Source: Clostridia bacterium (lineage in GTDB: Bacteria; Bacillota_A; Clostridia; Oscillospirales; CAG-272). Taken from it: a stretch of 7,285 nucleotides of DNA. Below, piece after piece: positions 6,558 through 7,285 of the stretch. The first letter of the stretch is position 1. Every line of letters begins with the position of its first letter. The position numbers and the translations under genes are program-made. The stretch is from the NCBI GenBank assembly GCA_017626655.1, contig JAGAIH010000286.1, positions 1 to 7,285 of the forward strand. The letters are read 5' to 3'. The notes below the pieces were generated by a model, which saw nothing but the letters and a program-made list of their open reading frames with translations, was not told the origin of the DNA and did not search any database.

Positions 6558-6578
6558 CTATCCCATCGGGATTCCTTT
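6558..6578 (-). other. Possible two-codon leader ORF before the decarboxylase
   Basis: On the minus strand AAAGGA (6578-6573) is followed after 6 nt by ATG (6566-6564), GGA and TAG (6560-6558). The stop codon overlaps the Shine-Dalgarno AGAGG (6559-6555) of the real gene. It could be a minimal upstream ORF that affects ribosome loading, or chance. No promoter with both a good -35 and a good -10 was found for this gene. Confidence 0.3.
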
Positions 6579-6640
6579 CTGTTTTGTATGATTGGAGAAG
6601 ATTTCAAATTTGGGTTTGTCGGTGTGTTGACCGTTCCTTT

Positions 6641-6661
6641 GCCTTCTCCGCTGGGGAAGGC
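6641..6661. other. Hairpin in the gap between the two minus-strand genes
   Basis: 6641-6649 pairs with 6653-6661 around a 3-nt loop. This gives nine pairs including one G-U on the plus strand, and eight pairs with one A-C mismatch on the minus strand. No T-run follows on either strand, so it is not a normal intrinsic terminator. It could be a degenerate copy of a dispersed hairpin repeat, an RNA-stability element, or a weak terminator for the upstream gene. Confidence 0.45.
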
Positions 6662-6685
6662 AGAGAGCGATAAACTCCAATTTGT

Positions 6686-7285
6686 TTACTCCCCTAATTG
6701 TCTCGCGATTGCCACCATAATGGCGCACTCCATTCTCTTGCGGAAGAGATCGCAACCATACTTGTACACACCCTTCACCGACCCCGTAGCGTGGTAGGCG
6801 TTGGCGGCGCAACCGCCCGAGCAGTAGAGTCTCGCCCAGCAATCGCGGCACTCGGGACGGGCGTAGACGTTGCACTCCAAAAACTCGTTCTGGATCTCGG
6901 TGTTGTCCACACCTTTCCAGACGTCGCCCAGCTTGAACTTCTCCTCCCCCACGAACTGGTGGCAGGGGTAAAGGTCGCCCCAGGGCGTCACCGCCATGTA
7001 CTCGGTGCCCGAGCCACAGCCCGAGATGCGCTTGTAGATGCAGGGACCGCCCGTGAGGTCGATCATGTAGTGGTAGAAGGTGAAGGGCTTGCCTTCCTTG
7101 TCCTTATCCAGCATGAGCATGGCCAGCTTCTCGTACTGCTCCATGACGATGGCCTTGTCCTCCTCGGTCAGAGCCGAAGGGTCGTCGGGAGCGGCCACCA
7201 CAGGCTCCATGGACAGCTCGTTGAAGCCCAGATCCAGCATGACCTGGATATCCTTCAAAAAGTCGGGGTTGGCGTGGGTGAAGGT
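6686..7285 (-). CDS. scfB: SCIFF peptide radical SAM maturase, C-terminal part
   Basis: The frame is open to the window edge and shows 199 residues, stopping at 6688-6686. The N-terminal radical SAM barrel with its CxxxCxxC motif lies outside, and the TTG at 7258 is internal. The visible part is a SPASM domain with C90-x12-G-x4-C108 and C146-x2-C149-x5-C155-x3-C159, then C178 and C187, and an additional C82 and C138. These residues bind two auxiliary 4Fe-4S clusters. The phrases G-P-C, G-C-G-S-G-T-E-Y-M-A-V-T-P, Y-P-C-H-Q-F-V-G and C-S-G-G-C-A-A-N-A-Y match the maturase that forms cysteine thioether cross-links in SCIFF, the six-cysteine ribosomal peptide of Clostridia. The peptide gene scfA is expected just upstream, beyond base 7285. 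Assignment rests on remembered family motifs; another SPASM peptide maturase is the main alternative. Confidence 0.86.
   Translation of the reverse strand, partial: TFTHANPDFLKDIQVMLDLGFNELSMEPVVAAPDDPSALTEEDKAIVMEQYEKLAMLMLDKDKEGKPFTFYHYMIDLTGGPCIYKRISGCGSGTEYMAVTPWGDLYPCHQFVGEEKFKLGDVWKGVDNTEIQNEFLECNVYARPECRDCWARLYCSGGCAANAYHATGSVKGVYKYGCDLFRKRMECAIMVAIARQLGE

Noticed and set aside
6583..6607. Minus-strand promoter TTGAAA / TACAAA for the decarboxylase
   Set aside because: The spacer would be only about 13 bp, too short for a sigma-A promoter, so it is not reported as a feature.
6627..6655. Plus-strand promoter starting with TTGACC at 6627
   Set aside because: No -10-like hexamer exists 16-18 bp downstream (the position holds GCTGGG) and no plus-strand gene follows.

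Overview
The window is GC-rich, densely coding bacterial DNA and most likely comes from a clostridial Firmicute (Oscillospiraceae-like or a related gut or anaerobe lineage). Three things point there. The right edge holds the C-terminal part of a SCIFF-type radical SAM/SPASM maturase, a family close to universal in Clostridia. There is a neighbouring pair of a DUF5711-like membrane protein and a CvpA-family protein. The signals are Gram-positive in style: strong AAGGAG Shine-Dalgarno sites, consensus sigma-A promoters and intrinsic terminators. The lineage is inferred from family knowledge; no search was run.

Layout, left to right. (1) 1-1434, + strand: the 3' part of an RCC1-repeat protein whose start lies before the window. 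(2) 1435-1571: a relatively AT-rich intergenic stretch with a perfect 12-bp direct repeat at 20-bp spacing, followed by an extended -10 promoter. (3) 1572-2120, +: a small lipoprotein of unknown function. (4) 2133-2198: an intrinsic terminator whose distal end is also the -35 box of the next promoter. (5) 2235-3035, +: truA, tRNA pseudouridine synthase. (6) 3022-4353, +: a single-pass membrane protein with a beta-propeller-like outer domain, overlapping the truA end by 14 nt. (7) 4430-5095, +: a CvpA-family membrane protein with its own consensus promoter. (8) 5109-5183: two tandem hairpin terminators in the convergent gap. (9) 5182-6546, - strand: a short-type Orn/Lys/Arg decarboxylase family PLP enzyme. 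(10) 6547-6685: a 139-nt gap with a hairpin and a two-codon mini-ORF. (11) 6686-7285, -: the C-terminal 199 residues of the SCIFF maturase (scfB), cut by the window edge.

How the genes relate. truA, the DUF5711-like gene and probably cvpA form one transcriptional run: there is a 14-nt overlap between the first two and no terminator before the third, which also has a near-perfect promoter of its own. The lipoprotein is a single-gene unit bounded by its own promoter and terminator. The two minus-strand genes face the cvpA run, and the tandem hairpins separate the two directions. No mobile element, CRISPR array, tRNA or rRNA was seen. Most of the content is ordinary core or lineage-typical genes. 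The parts least explained by known families are the orphan lipoprotein with its repeat-bearing promoter and the duplicated propeller architecture of the RCC1 protein.
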